NCBI GenBank assembly: GCA_018296165.2
Contig: JACKQL020000001.1
Coordinates: 620,001-684,000, forward strand
DNA length: 64,000 nucleotides
Reading direction: 5' to 3'
Source: Termitomyces sp. T153
Taxonomy: Eukaryota > Basidiomycota > Agaricomycetes > Agaricales > Lyophyllaceae
Below are positions 1 through 12,400 of the stretch, in pieces; position 1 is the stretch's first letter, and each line of letters begins with the position of its first letter. The notes under the pieces were generated by a model. That model did not search any database. It was not told where the DNA came from and saw only the letters and a list, made by a program, of their open reading frames with translations. The position numbers and the translations under genes are program-made.

Positions 1-31
1 AAGCTCGTTTACTCCAATTTTGCAACTGGGT

Positions 32-3000
32 ATGGCTGTTCCTCGTGAATCTTTGGTATGTCCCGATAAATATCTATGAAAAGCAAGTCTTTGACTCCAA
101 GTTAGTGGGCCAGTGGACATGACGAGTCAGTAGAAGTCAATCAACGTGCTTTAATTGACAAAGTTCTTGCTCGATACTCTGGTGAATTCACGGTCTTTCG
201 TGAACTTTTGCAGAACTCCGACGATGCGCAGGCAACTGCAGTGGAAATACATTTCGATACTCGAGCATTCATAGATAATACAGAGGGCTCATCGGACACA
301 AGACCCTCAAAAGCGCTCCCAGACCTGAAGACTACTTTGGTTTGTGGTACTTGTAAACTAATGCGTAGTCTAACTCGAGTTATCTATAGGTGCATAGATG
401 GACATTCAAGAACAATGGAATCATTTTTCGCGACGAAGACTGGAATAGATTGAAAAAGATTGGTCAGTAATTCCATGACCTTCCAGTCGTCAACTAAAGT
501 CCCTTTGCAGCGGAAGGCAATCCGGATGAAGAGAAAATTGGTGCTTTTGGTGTCGGTATGTAACATTAAACTCATAATCTGAAATCGATCTAAGTTTCGT
601 CCAGGGTTTTATAGTCTGTTTTCGGTGACAGAAGAGCCCTTTGTTACTTCTGGGGGTTAGTATCGTATTATTCCCTCCTGAATTGGCTTTCTCATTCTCT
701 CACAAGATCAATGGATGGGTTTTTACTGGAAAGACATGAAAGACCAGGTAAGGACAGTTCACGGTATGTTGACCTTATATGCCTCACCATATCTAGTTAT
801 TCGCAAGACGTGGACAGCTTCCGAGCAGCGACGATGGCCATTCGCCATGGACAACGTTTGAAATGGTACTTCGTGAACCCGCTCCGATCCCAATGGCTTT
901 TGACTTCACCCGATTTCTCGCTTCGTCAATCACTTTTATGACTTACCTATCCGAAGTCAGCTTTTTCTTTGACGATAAACGTCTGACTCGTCTTACAAAA
1001 AAATCGGGGATTTCTAAAGAGTTGGGGCTGCCTAAAGGACTTCGAACCTCAACCGATTCAGGTATAATGACGATCAAGGATATCAAGTGTACACGTAGGT
1101 TATTCCATTGATGATAATGATTCCAGTTGATACAAGATCCAATAGCCCTTCACATTCAGGCCGAGGTTATGCAATGGGTCTACAGTTCCAGTTCTGAAAG
1201 GAAACGTCCAATGTCTTTCTTCAAGCCAAAAGCAACTGCAGGCTCATTCTTCTCAACATTGTTTGGATTTGCGGGAAATTCGACACCACAGCATCAATCA
1301 GCACCTCTTCCGTCAGTGAAGGATTTAGATCCTCAGACACTCATTGAAACGAGTGTTGCTCTTTCCATATTCTCAGCTGATGTGGATGTCCGCCTAAACA
1401 AGAAGATTTCTGCCGAGTTATATAGGTCAACCAGGAAAAATCCCCCAAATAAACTCAAGTATGAGCTGATATACGTGAGTTGAACCGGTCATCATAATGA
1501 ACACCGTTTCTGACATAGGCTTAGACCGCAAAAGATGAGTACGACGCAAGCGAAAGAGAGGAGGAACAACAATCGGCAGCCACTGGCAGTATATTTCAGG
1601 GATTGCGTGCAGATCTCGAAGGGTATGATCCTTCTTTTCCTCTTGAAAGATCTTCGGTTGAAATAAAAAAGTTCTGGAGCAACCCGAATATTCATTGCGA
1701 GTGGACTTTATTTAAAGCTACCTTCCGATGTAGTTGACTGATTCCTCTATCAGGGACATGCGACTGGACAAACGACTGGGATTGGTGGCCACATGGCTGC
1801 GCGATTTATTCCAACCGTGGAACGTGAATCGATTGATCTGATGTAAGTATGTAATCGAGTTAAAACTGAAATTGCTGAAGACTTCGTCGCAGGGATCGGA
1901 ATGTAGCGAGTAAGCATATAACTTAACTTCTAAGGACAAGATTTATCCAGATAAGTTTGGAACCAGGAACTTTTATACGTTGGAGGATTCCTTGCTCGTG
2001 CTGCCTACGAAATGGAGATGGAAACTGTCAAGAGTCATTGGGAAGGATCTATACCTCTTGGTCTTCCCCCAACCTCAGTGGACCAACAACTCGAAACTTG
2101 GTTGCGAAGTCGATCATTGCATGCTCTGAAGTTCTTCACATTTCATCCATCAACTCCCTCTGCTGAAGTTTCCCAGCAACTCGAAAAGGCGTTTTTTGAT
2201 TGTGCTGGGTTCAACTTTCCACTCATTTCCACCGCTGGTGTGCGAAATGCCTCAGATGTTCGGCTCCCTGATTCATCTTTTTCGGCATTCCTCAAACAGC
2301 TTCCCATGCTCCCTGAAGACATACTCGCAGATGCTCCTACAACGATCGGAATACTCCAAAGTCGTGGTCTGATTAAGAGCATTGGGTTTGAGGACGTCTT
2401 AAGAGAACTTCGCTCTCGGCCGTTGATGGAAGACGAGATGGTAGCCTGTTTGAAATGGTGGATCAGCATCAACAAAGAGGCCTCCAAGTTCCAACTGGCA
2501 CCACGAACGCAGTTCCTTGAGGCTGCAATATTATCGTTCGGAGCCCCAGACAGCAACGATGAGAAGATTATCCCTCTTAGCTCAATTCGAAGTTTCATCA
2601 ATGCCCGAACATTCTCAGCTATAATTCCTCAAGATGGGCCCCTTCCAGACGATCTTCTGCCTCCGAGCATTGGTAAACACTTTGCAGCAAACGATCTCAT
2701 TAATTCCTTCCCATGGACAGAGTTATCGATTCCCGACTGGCTTGGACACATTTGCAGTGCACCCGTCCGGAAGGTTAATCCAGATTTCAATATCAGTCTG
2801 TCGGCGCCGTGGGCTGAACGTGTCCTTTTGGTTGTGGCTAAATCATGGCCCAATCTACCTGCCCTTGCCAAAGGCGAAATTTATACTCACCTCAAAACTT
2901 TGCCGTGTATACCTACATCTATGGGAATGAAGACTCCTGACCAATCGTACTTTGCCCAGGCTAATCTTTTCAATGACTTGCCGGTTGTCATGTTGCCATC

Positions 3001-6000
3001 TGGGTCTTCTATCAAAACCCCACTAGAGCGGGTTTTTGTAGCCCTTGGCGTTCGTAGACATGTTGACCTCCAAGTCGTTTTTAACAGGTCGGATCAACAT
3101 TTTCACAGAAAAAATAAATAAACAAACACAGACTGACCAAAAAACCAGGATGATCAAGACGAATGAATGGACTGTCGCTGACCTTGCGAAATATCTGGTG
3201 TCCATCCAGTCTACCTTGAGCCCCGAGGAGTGGGCGCGGCTCAAAATGACGGCTGCATTCTTCAAGGAGGAAAACATGAAAGGTGATACATGGCAAAAAG
3301 CGACGAGGTACCAAGCGCAAGAGTTGTATGAGCCTGTTGAAACGTTTCGGAGTCTTGGGCTCCCCGTCATGGACTGGGGAAAGCAAACTAAATGGCGAAG
3401 CTCATCGGACGAAGGTTTGATGGTCGTCGAGTACAAGAGAACATGAATTAATTCTCACTTTTTTCCTTATAGCCAAATTTCTGTTTGAGCTGGGTTTAAT
3501 TCGCTACCCTCCTTTGCCCGTTTTGATCGACCTATGTGCAAGTGCAAACTCTCATGTGCGCTAGTTATATCTTGGTTTCACGTACATAATGTTGAACAAT
3601 GTGTTTTCTTGTCAGACTCGTACTACAGCCTTAAAGTATCTGCTGGACCACATCGGAAGCCATTACGAGGACTATGATCCTTCAAAATATGAAGCTATCG
3701 CGTTCATTCCAGCAATGCGGGCATCGACACCTTGCATGGGAACTGTCAAAGAAGTTGGTTCTGATTTTTTATTGTAGTGCTGTTTTACTGATATATGGCG
3801 AGACAACAGGTCTTCTCCAATTCTGACTGGGCAATGATGGGATTTTTAGTGACTCCCACCACTTTGCAACCCGATGCTCTTTCAAAGCTAAAGATCAAAC
3901 AACATCCACCAACGACAATGGTAGTAGACTTACTTGAACGAATGCCTCCTAAAAATCAGGTTGAGGCGAGAGCCTGGTTCTCTGTACTTGGCAGTCGAGT
4001 TTCAGGTCCGTTATAGCTAACTAATCGCACCTATCTATACTTTGACATTTACAGATTTCTCATCTATGGAGTTGCAGCGTATGTCGCAAATGAAAATAGT
4101 TCCCGTTCCATCCGAGGATGGTAAATCACGATGGCTCCAGCCCACACGCTGCTATTTCGGTGGAGATAATCAGGGAAAGTTCCACTCCAAACTCTTCGTC
4201 TTCGTTAGCTTCGGTCTCCTTGCGAATAGTTTTTTAACGGCCTGTGGCACGAAACATGAGCCAAGTGTTGAGGAGGTTGTTCAAATCCTTTTGGAAAATC
4301 CGCATAAATTTTTTGCTTCTGCAGAAGGGCCTGCTCAGTAAGTACAACTTTTATATCTAAAGAGGCATGTCCAGATCGATTGACTATCAAATATCAGATT
4401 TCTTGCCGAATTACGGAATATTGCAGTAAATTATAAGCTCATAAGGCCTGGAACGATAGCTCGAATGAAGAAGGCTCCTATTTTACTTGGCTCAAAACGT
4501 AAACCTCGCAAAGATGGCAAAAAAGTTGATTTGGATGATTTTGATGAAGATGACTGGGAAGTCCAATATGATCTCCGAAAAGCAGAAGATATTATCATTG
4601 CTAACGATACCCACGCCCTCCAAGCATTTGGTGATTCGTTTTTTACGGCACCACAAGAGGATATTCTGGAAGGTTTGCTCGTCGCTCTATCGCATAGGAT
4701 TACTGTCTCATCCTTGCGACAGCCTTCTATACACAGCTGGGATCTCGGCGATTGAGCTCGCTGGTCAAAGAAGAATATCAGTCATCTGCAGAGATTAAAC
4801 AATCGAAGATCGCTGCTGAAACACGTGCCTTGATCTTAGAAAGACTTCCACTCTTCTTGCACGAACATAGCCATGCGCGTACTCGTGTTTCCTACACTTG
4901 GCTGACTTCCCAAGTTAACTTTGCGGTCAAAACGTTTGGAAGGCTTTTTGTCAAGAAAACACTGACGTTTGGTGATATCCGCCTCTCTCGTCAGCAAGAG
5001 GCATCTGCAGTGGCCACACGAGCTGGAAACACAGGTCCCATTCATCTGTGGATCGCGGGAAATACTCAGATCGATATGTACGAGTGAGTATCTCTCTAGT
5101 CATCGGCTTGAATCTCTTTGACATGTATCTGAAGGGTCGCAACATCACTCAACCGCTTGATCTTCGATTCTCCTAGAGCAAATGATGCTCTTCTATTTAT
5201 GACGATTCTTTCAACCGATTTAAAGGCTTTGAAGCGAAGAGGATACAACGGTAAGTATCTTTAATGCTATTCGACGTTCGGTAAGCAACTTACCAAGTAC
5301 TTTGATAGTCGACAGGATCCTTAGACAACAAAAAGCTGAAGGAGAGGGTACCGAAGAGACAAAAGTGGAAAATTTGATGCTACTCTCAAAGCCACCCATG
5401 AGGAATCTCGAAGATCCGGCCTTCCTGCTAGCTAGCAATCCTGCAACTCCATCCAGCTCTCCTACTGCTCCTCCAGCTCCCCCGGTTCCGTTGATATCCA
5501 AACCACCTCCGGGGAAACCACTCTCCGAAGCACCGAAAACGCCATCTCCAGCCACGGAACCTCTGCCAACAACGCCTTTTAGGAATTCATTGAATTTATT
5601 TAAATGGAAGAAGGACCTCGCACCTCCTCCTGAACCCTCGCCTCTAATTCCTCCTGTATCACACAAATCACCTGTTACACCTACGACGGATTCGCATGTT
5701 ACTCCGCTCAAGAATATATGTCAGTGCGATTCAAGGACATCCTTTACTTAAGGCTAAATGATGCCTGTAGCTTCGAATATTGACATGGCTATCAGGGCAT
5801 GTCGTCCGGAGTCTGGAAACCTTTTGAGGAATCGGCAAGAAATGCGTCGGGTCCAGGAGTCTCTAGATGAAGGATACTGTGACGTCTCTGGAGGACTTGA
5901 AGATTTGAACCTTATCGGTCAGTGACATTGAGTGTTACTGTTCGACGTGCCATCACTTAACCTCTCTTCTGCAGGAGAGATGGGGAATGTCAGAATTTAC

Positions 6001-6545
6001 CTGACTCAGGGTAATTTCACAAATACAGCCAGTTAATAGCTGTCCTAATGTTATGCTCCAGGGGTTCCAGATCAGAAAGACTTTCTTATCAATAAACAAG
6101 ACCTGATTGCGAGGTTCATTCATATACTGGTCAAACTTTCTAGAGTCTATGATCTTCCGTTGACGAGCCTGCATGTCTTTTATGACATCGGAGGTGGGTT
6201 GATTGCTTTCAACAGGAACGGGAGTATCTTCGTTAATCTTCGGTATTACATGGAATGGCGTAAGTTGTGTCGATTGGCGTTGTTTCGTTGTCAATTCATA
6301 CACTCATCTGATAGATGACAAGGATGTTGGAGTTGGGAACTTGAATCAAGCCTATATATCTTGGTAAGGCCACTCTAATACTCCCATGTTCTCCCGCGAT
6401 TATGACCAATCGTGATATAAGGTTCTTTACCCTCGCGCATGAGATCGCTCACAACCTCGTTCGATCCCATAATTCTGAGCATGAATTTTATTTCTCTGCT
6501 ATCTGTGAAAAACATGTCATGAATCTAGGAGGACTTCTGTTATGA
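32..6545 (+). CDS. Sacsin-like protein with N-terminal Hsp90-type (GHKL) ATPase domain, DUF3684-like
   Basis: This is a large intron-rich gene, an estimated 1,700 or more residues. Start: ATG at 32 gives a short exon (MAVPRESL). An intron at 56-105 then opens onto WASGHDESVEVNQ. The Bergerat-fold ATP site is visible: N-box ELLQNSDDA (about 206-230) and glycine box IGAFGVGF around 527-610, split by an intron. Further introns that restore the frame are 3088-3148 (joining FN-R-MIKTNEW) and 3415-3472 (joining SDE-A-KFLFEL). A proline-rich linker lies at about 5440-5700. The last exon reads FFTLAHEIAHNL and ends at TGA 6543-6545. I checked only some junctions; those read through cleanly, so the gene looks intact. 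Fungal homologues are mostly uncharacterised. A chaperone-like ATPase role is inferred from the fold. The C-terminal HEIAH motif is discussed as a finding. Confidence 0.88.
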
Positions 6546-6777
6546 ATCCAGCGTACTCTTATCGTTTGTACCAATTTTTTACATACTTAAGATGGATTTT
6601 CGGTGATCTTTGATGCCACGTGCCGGACATATTTCCTGTTGGGGGTTATTCGTGAGGTGCACTCTCCTCCTAACCATCAGTTGGTTTCAAAAAAGCCACA
6701 CTCCACCTTCGACTCTGCGCTATCCTTATTAATCAGGGACACTCTCACTACGACATCATATATCCGCAACTTGAAGG

Positions 6778-6790
6778 GAATATATATACA
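6778..6790 (+). promoter_or_regulatory. Possible TATA element
   Basis: The stretch gaatatatataca lies about 100 bp upstream of the ATG chosen at 6888. It sits in the only spacer (6546-6887) between the ATPase gene and the next gene, and nothing else was recognised there. Placement is reasonable for a fungal promoter but there is no independent support. Confidence 0.3.
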
Positions 6791-6887
6791 GTGGAAACTA
6801 CCTACACTTCAAACCGTTCTGAAGAGTTCCATAGTACGATTTCAATCATATTTTACGATCTTCCTAGTCGTCCAACTCAATTTCTCG

Positions 6888-7862
6888 ATGGACAGGCGTG
6901 TAACGATGGCTAACTCAACATTCGGTATACCGACTACACAATCCGAGACACAGAAACGTTCGATATCAAGTTTTCGACGAAAACCACGAATGACTTACAG
7001 GTCGCCCTCTGGGGATTCATCGGCATCCTTCATCATCGGTCCGTTCTCAATGTCTGCCATCGAGCAGAAAATCGCATCATCTTCTTCAACACCACAGCCC
7101 GTTACTCTCAAACTTTCAACCAATTCTATCCAGATCCCTGCCTTAATTTCTCCCAAAAAATACAGAAAGTATTCAATGGGGCCCCCTCTTCCTCTTTACC
7201 ATCCTCTTGGTCGACTTGCATTATCGCTCCCGCCATTGGACCCTGCCAGTGTCGGACTTCCAATATCCGTGAAGTCGGATGATATGATCCGTTCACCTGC
7301 ACGCGTCCGTCGGCCCGTAGGAAAGTTGCGCGAAATCACAATTGAAGATGAACCTACCCTCCTTCCTTCTACCACCAGCCCTATTCTCGACATTGAGGTT
7401 AGAGAAAAACCTAGTCCTCGAAAAAGGAGAGCCGGTGTGGGTTCCAAGAGAAAACGCCGGGAGGCTGATGATGGTGACGCGACGTACCCGGCCAAACGAT
7501 CTCGCATGCCGAGAGATTCAAACCAGATAATTGCTGATGAGGTGCCTTTCGAATCGAGCATTCCAGATGTGACTCCGACGCCGGAGCCGATGTCAGAAGT
7601 GCCGGAAGACAGACCACCTGAGAGACGATCAACAAGATCCAGAGGTACTGCGAAACGACGAGATTCTAGCGCAAGCGAAGCACCATCCTCGACTTTCATT
7701 GAAACAATAAGACATTCTCAGGACAGGGAGGAGGAGCCCAGGAGGGAGCCAACCCCGATAGAGATGGATACAGTCGTTTCACAACATCCAGGCGAAGTTA
7801 CAGTTGACGAGAAAGAAGAAGGGGAACTAAGCGACGATGGCCTCCCTGTTAATTCATCATAA
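6888..7862 (+). CDS. Hypothetical basic, serine/proline-rich protein with nuclear localisation signals
   Basis: This is a single uninterrupted frame of 324 residues from ATG 6888 (MDRRVTMANS) to the stop at 7862. The frame is open upstream to 6603, but that part is low-complexity and unlike coding sequence, so the internal ATG is preferred; ATG 6906 is an alternative. Composition is Ser/Pro/Arg-rich. A strong bipartite basic cluster (RKRRAGVGSKRKRR) lies near residues 175-190 and a second (RSTRSRGTAKRR) near residue 250. The acidic tail includes EKEEGELSDDG. There is no recognisable domain or membrane segment. It lies 340 bp downstream of the ATPase gene on the same strand. A nuclear or chromatin-associated location is inferred only from the basic clusters. 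I do not recognise a family. Confidence 0.6.
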   Translation: MDRRVTMANSTFGIPTTQSETQKRSISSFRRKPRMTYRSPSGDSSASFIIGPFSMSAIEQKIASSSSTPQPVTLKLSTNSIQIPALISPKKYRKYSMGPPLPLYHPLGRLALSLPPLDPASVGLPISVKSDDMIRSPARVRRPVGKLREITIEDEPTLLPSTTSPILDIEVREKPSPRKRRAGVGSKRKRREADDGDATYPAKRSRMPRDSNQIIADEVPFESSIPDVTPTPEPMSEVPEDRPPERRSTRSRGTAKRRDSSASEAPSSTFIETIRHSQDREEEPRREPTPIEMDTVVSQHPGEVTVDEKEEGELSDDGLPVNSS

Positions 7863-9469
7863 AAATCTAAATCGTCCCTTAGCATATACTCAACCCCATC
7901 ATCCACGACCAACTTCCGTCCCATCTAGAGATTGTAGTTTTAATTTTTGTTTGTGTACACATTGCACAAGTAATACTCAAGGCGTAAAGCTTAAACCCAA
8001 TTTCTGCTTCAGCCTACTTCCTAGAAGGTATTTTAAATGCCCGCAGACTTCCTGTCTGACTTGCATGAGATCACTGTTTATCATTCTCTAGTGTCACTTG
8101 TGATTGGTATAGTGGTGATGATGCCACATGTAATTACAGTATGAATGTCCATGCCCGACTGCACAACTTGGTTGGAGCTTGAAGCGCTAGTCTCCTAAAC
8201 ATGAGCAGTGAAATCACGGACGTTTGTAATGAATATTCAAACTCCGACAGCATCGTCTTCTTCCAGCCGAGATAAGTACTCAACCGCTCGTTCATGATGC
8301 ATGAGGAATGTGAACAGAACAATGCCACCTAATTCATCCTCGTTTGTACACAGTTTTGCCACGAGATTATTCAACTTGCATCCAAAACTTACCGAACACG
8401 GGTACAGACCGTTTACGGCCGTAAATGGAAGTCCGCAGAAAGGGGTGAATGCGGAACGCGTTCTCTGGCGCGGGAGTTACGGTCACATGTTCATATATTC
8501 TGATTCCCGGCTGCCAGAATCGTCCATATAACGACGTGTGTGAATGGGCACCTATGTGACCCATAAGTACTACATACATCATAGCTTGCGTAGATCTACG
8601 GATCTGCTAGTAGCTATGGTCGTATTTGAGGATAGACAGTGTTGGGAGAGCTGTATTGGGCAGGAAACTAGAAGGATTACCGAGCTCATAATCACATGTA
8701 AGGATTAAGGGGCATAAGTGTGAGTTAAGTGTTTATGAAAGGAAGAATGATGAGATGCATGTGCAGTGAGTGCCTGCTCTCGTAACCACGGACCTCATTG
8801 CAGAGAGTTAAAAATGTTTATCGACTTCGCCGACTCCGGGTGCTGTTGGAATATTTACTGGTCTGAGTTGGGCAAGTGTACATAAATAGAGCATAAGTCT
8901 GGGTGTACGTAAGCGTAAACAAACAGGTACTGCCTCTTCCATATGTACTTCAATCATATCTTCTGGTTACTCCAGCGGACATCAGTGTCAATTCCACATG
9001 GATCAATGTTCCTCTCCACAGAACTGGTGTGAAATGTCTGGGCAGGGTCACTTTCTCGAAATTGTGCCTTGCCCCACACCCCACGGGGTAGCATTGTAGG
9101 GAAGGCACTCTGTGATTTTGTCCTCAATGTCCTGCGAAATCGAAACCGACCTTCTGTCTTTCCGTGTATCTGACTGATTCCGTCACGTCCCGTGATTGGA
9201 ACATAACTTCTTGAAAGCGTATCAAAATATCAGTTGACAGACTTGGACAATCTTTCCACTCAGAGAAGGTCCAGTGACTTCTCCGTGTGGATCCTGCCAT
9301 GTGCTTCCTTTTCTTCCTGTGATCCAATCACCTGAGCGTCCCATCGAGCGGCCTCCGGATCTGGGGATAATTGCATACTTAAGAAAATAACGCGCTCGCA
9401 TGTAGTTCTTTCTCTTTCTCGTGTTTTCCTCGGGTTTGTCCGACAGCCAATCTGTAGAACTTCGTGGTG
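7863..9469. other. Gene-poor spacer
   Basis: This is about 1.6 kb between the hypothetical nuclear protein and the large membrane-protein gene. The longest candidate is a reverse-strand frame at 8367-8582, possibly continuing with a shift through 8200-8370. It has no recognisable motif and no convincing splice pattern. CpG is normal, so this looks like ordinary host sequence. The last part must hold the promoter of the gene starting at 9470. Confidence 0.5.
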
Positions 9470-12400
9470 ATGGAGGAAATTCATCCCGCGCGACGCAGCA
9501 GTGTAAGCGCCCACAGCTTGGGTTCTGCAGCTTCGTTGAGAGGTATGTACTGAGTTCGATTTATATGCCCTTTTGTCGACACTTCGGTAGGCCATGCCGC
9601 CATCCCTGCCGGTTCTCGTTTCTCTGAAGGAGGAGTGGCACAAACCACTGCCGCGGGCGTCGTGCCACCAGTAGGTGGGCCAACCGACAAGGGGACTAAT
9701 GAAGCAATCGAGCAAACACCAGCACATCCAAAGCCCGCTCCTGTCATACCATTTTACAAGAGACGGTGGTTCATTATCTCCTCGCTCATCCTAATTCCGT
9801 TGGGTATCGCGCTCTTGTTCATCATCTTGTTCCCTGTCGTCCGAGCGATCATTCAGCTCGTGATCAAACGAACTCAGCTTGACATCGAAGCTGCAACTAT
9901 CTCGAACCCTCAAAATACTACGTCTGTGCAACTTTGAGATTCTCATAAAATCGTTGATCTGATGATGCTACTAGGTTTCAATTGTCGTTGCAAGGAAATG
10001 TATGGTGGATATTCTCGGACATCATAATTATCCGTTTTAACATATTCTCATTTAGGTTACACACACCGGAATCATTTCTTCCAAGATTGAATTCACAGAG
10101 CCCGTCAATGTATCTTGGTTTGAGGATGATTTCACGGAAACACCGATCGGAACGTTGGGATTCGATACATTATTTGCGAAGGACAAAAGAGCTCTGATTA
10201 ACACGACTACAGCCTTTACAATCACGGATGAAGATGCCTTTGGCCGTTTTTCCGCTCGACTGATCACATCGCAAAATTTCACATGGCGCCTGACGAGCTC
10301 GAGTCTAAAGGTCCAAGCGCTGAAATTTCCGGTGGCGAAAGGGCTTTCTTTTGACAAGAATGTGACTATGAGAGGTGTGGCGTGCATCCTCTTCTGGTCA
10401 CACTTTGACTCCAAAATTTTTAATCAGGATTCAACAGCTTCAACAACAATGTCATCCTAAAAGATCTCAAACTTCCCAGTGATAATCCAGCTGGTGGCAT
10501 CGATTTCGTAGCAGTCACACAGCTGAACAATCCTAGGTCCTTCCCACCTATTCTGACGAGATCAAGGAGAATTGCTAACGGACCATGAATACATTTAGTC
10601 CTTTCTCGCTGAATCTGGGCACCGTTGTTTTTGAACTATCGTACAAGAACGTCTCGCTTGGAACTGGAACCGGTACCAACGTCGTCATTGTGAGTTGCAT
10701 CCGGTTTTCGTCGTGTATCCTCAACTTAATTATCAATAGGTCCCCGATGCCAATGATATCACACTTTCGGGGTTCATGAAGCGCCAAACAGACTCAGGGA
10801 ACCTGGCAGTCATCTCTGAATTGTTCACGAACTATCTGAACGGAGAAAGCTCACCAGTCATAGCCATGGGACAGTCTACACTGCAAAATGATAACTCGTC
10901 CATCTCGTGGCTTAGTGAAGGGCTCCAGTCACTCAGACTCAACGTGCCATTCAAAGCATCCAATGCAATTCATCCGATTCGAAATATCAACATAGGTTAC
11001 TTAGGTCTGGAATTCGACGAAGATTCGCCTTGGACTCCGGGTGTCAAAAGTAATTCTGTACAAGCAGCGCTACGTGAGCTCGACATTCGCTTAATCGCTC
11101 AATTTTCTAAATCAAATGGCAAGAACTCCCTTTTGGATTCAGTATTGCCATCGACGATATCCAGAACGACTTTAATATCGTTACCTTGGATGGTGCTAAT
11201 GTTGCTGGTCTCTCTACAGTTAGAGCGCATTATTGAACAAAAATCGATAATATATGCTGACCCTACCTACCATTAGCCTCTCGGAGCTTCAAAATCGTCC
11301 ATATCAGTCCTCAGTCCAGTCGACACGGCAGGGACAATCAATATAACGATCTCAAATACGAACTTAAGTTGTCCTGACCCTCAGCATCCTGCATTTTCCA
11401 AGTTTGGTATGTCAAATCCTCACCTTACCAGATTCCTACAGCTTAAGTTATCAAGACGCGGATCTCACCAGCCTTGACATGGTTGAATTCTTTCTCGTGG
11501 GAAGTTCTCGTGCAGTGGCGAACACGAGTTTAGGCCAGATAACCTTGGATGCCATCAAAGTTAACGTGTCAACGAGCCTCAGCGGTCTCAAAGGGCTCAA
11601 GGGACTTACAACGATTGAAAGCGTTGATGTGCAAACCGGACACCAAAACGGCATCAATCTCGGGATTGGTGGTTAGTACTATCTTCTCGAGGGGACGAAT
11701 CGCCCGATTGACATTCGAGTAGTTTCGATATTCAATCCATCCAGCATCGATCTTGCGACTGGTGATTTGAGTGCGTCTTCTCCTGTTAATGACACGCAAA
11801 CTCTCAACCTGATATTCTGTTGATAAAGCTTTGCAGCTCTTCCGCGACGGTGCTGTGCTCGGTACTACGCTTATTCCCGATCTTGTTCTGGCGAGGGGAA
11901 ATAATACCTTCCATGCAACTTCCATCTTCGATGTGAGGGTACCCCGGTAATATGCCACCCTACATGTCAATGACATTCTTCCGTAGGTCAACAGTAGCCC
12001 GCAGGGTCAACAAACACTCAATGACTTTGTTGGGAAGAAAGGTGTGTCAGTTGGTTTACCGGCAACCAACAGAATTGATTCAAACTCGCTCACAGATGTC
12101 CAATTAACAATAGCTGGATTCAATGAAAGCACTAAGATTGCTTCACTTGTCGAGGCTTTTGAGACACTGAACATTGATGTTGTTTTACCTGGCCTTAAGA
12201 CGAATCTGATCAATCGTGCTGCCTTAGAAAGTGAAGTGATATAGCATATCTCTTGAGTTTGCTACTGAGGATAGATTGCCGTTTATTAGTTCTGTCGACA
12301 ACTGGACGAAGCAATAACATCAGCCATGTCACAGTTTCTCTCGCCAACCCGTTCAGTACGCCCCTCGAGATTACCAAGATCTCTTCAAAAGTTTCTTCGT

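Noticed and set aside
7196..7924. Reverse-strand frames opposite the basic nuclear protein
   Set aside because: The forward frame is longer, has basic nuclear signals and a natural start; the reverse frames are its shadow.
8134..8582. Possible two-part reverse-strand gene
   Set aside because: The two pieces need a frame change without a consensus intron, and no motif was recognised.
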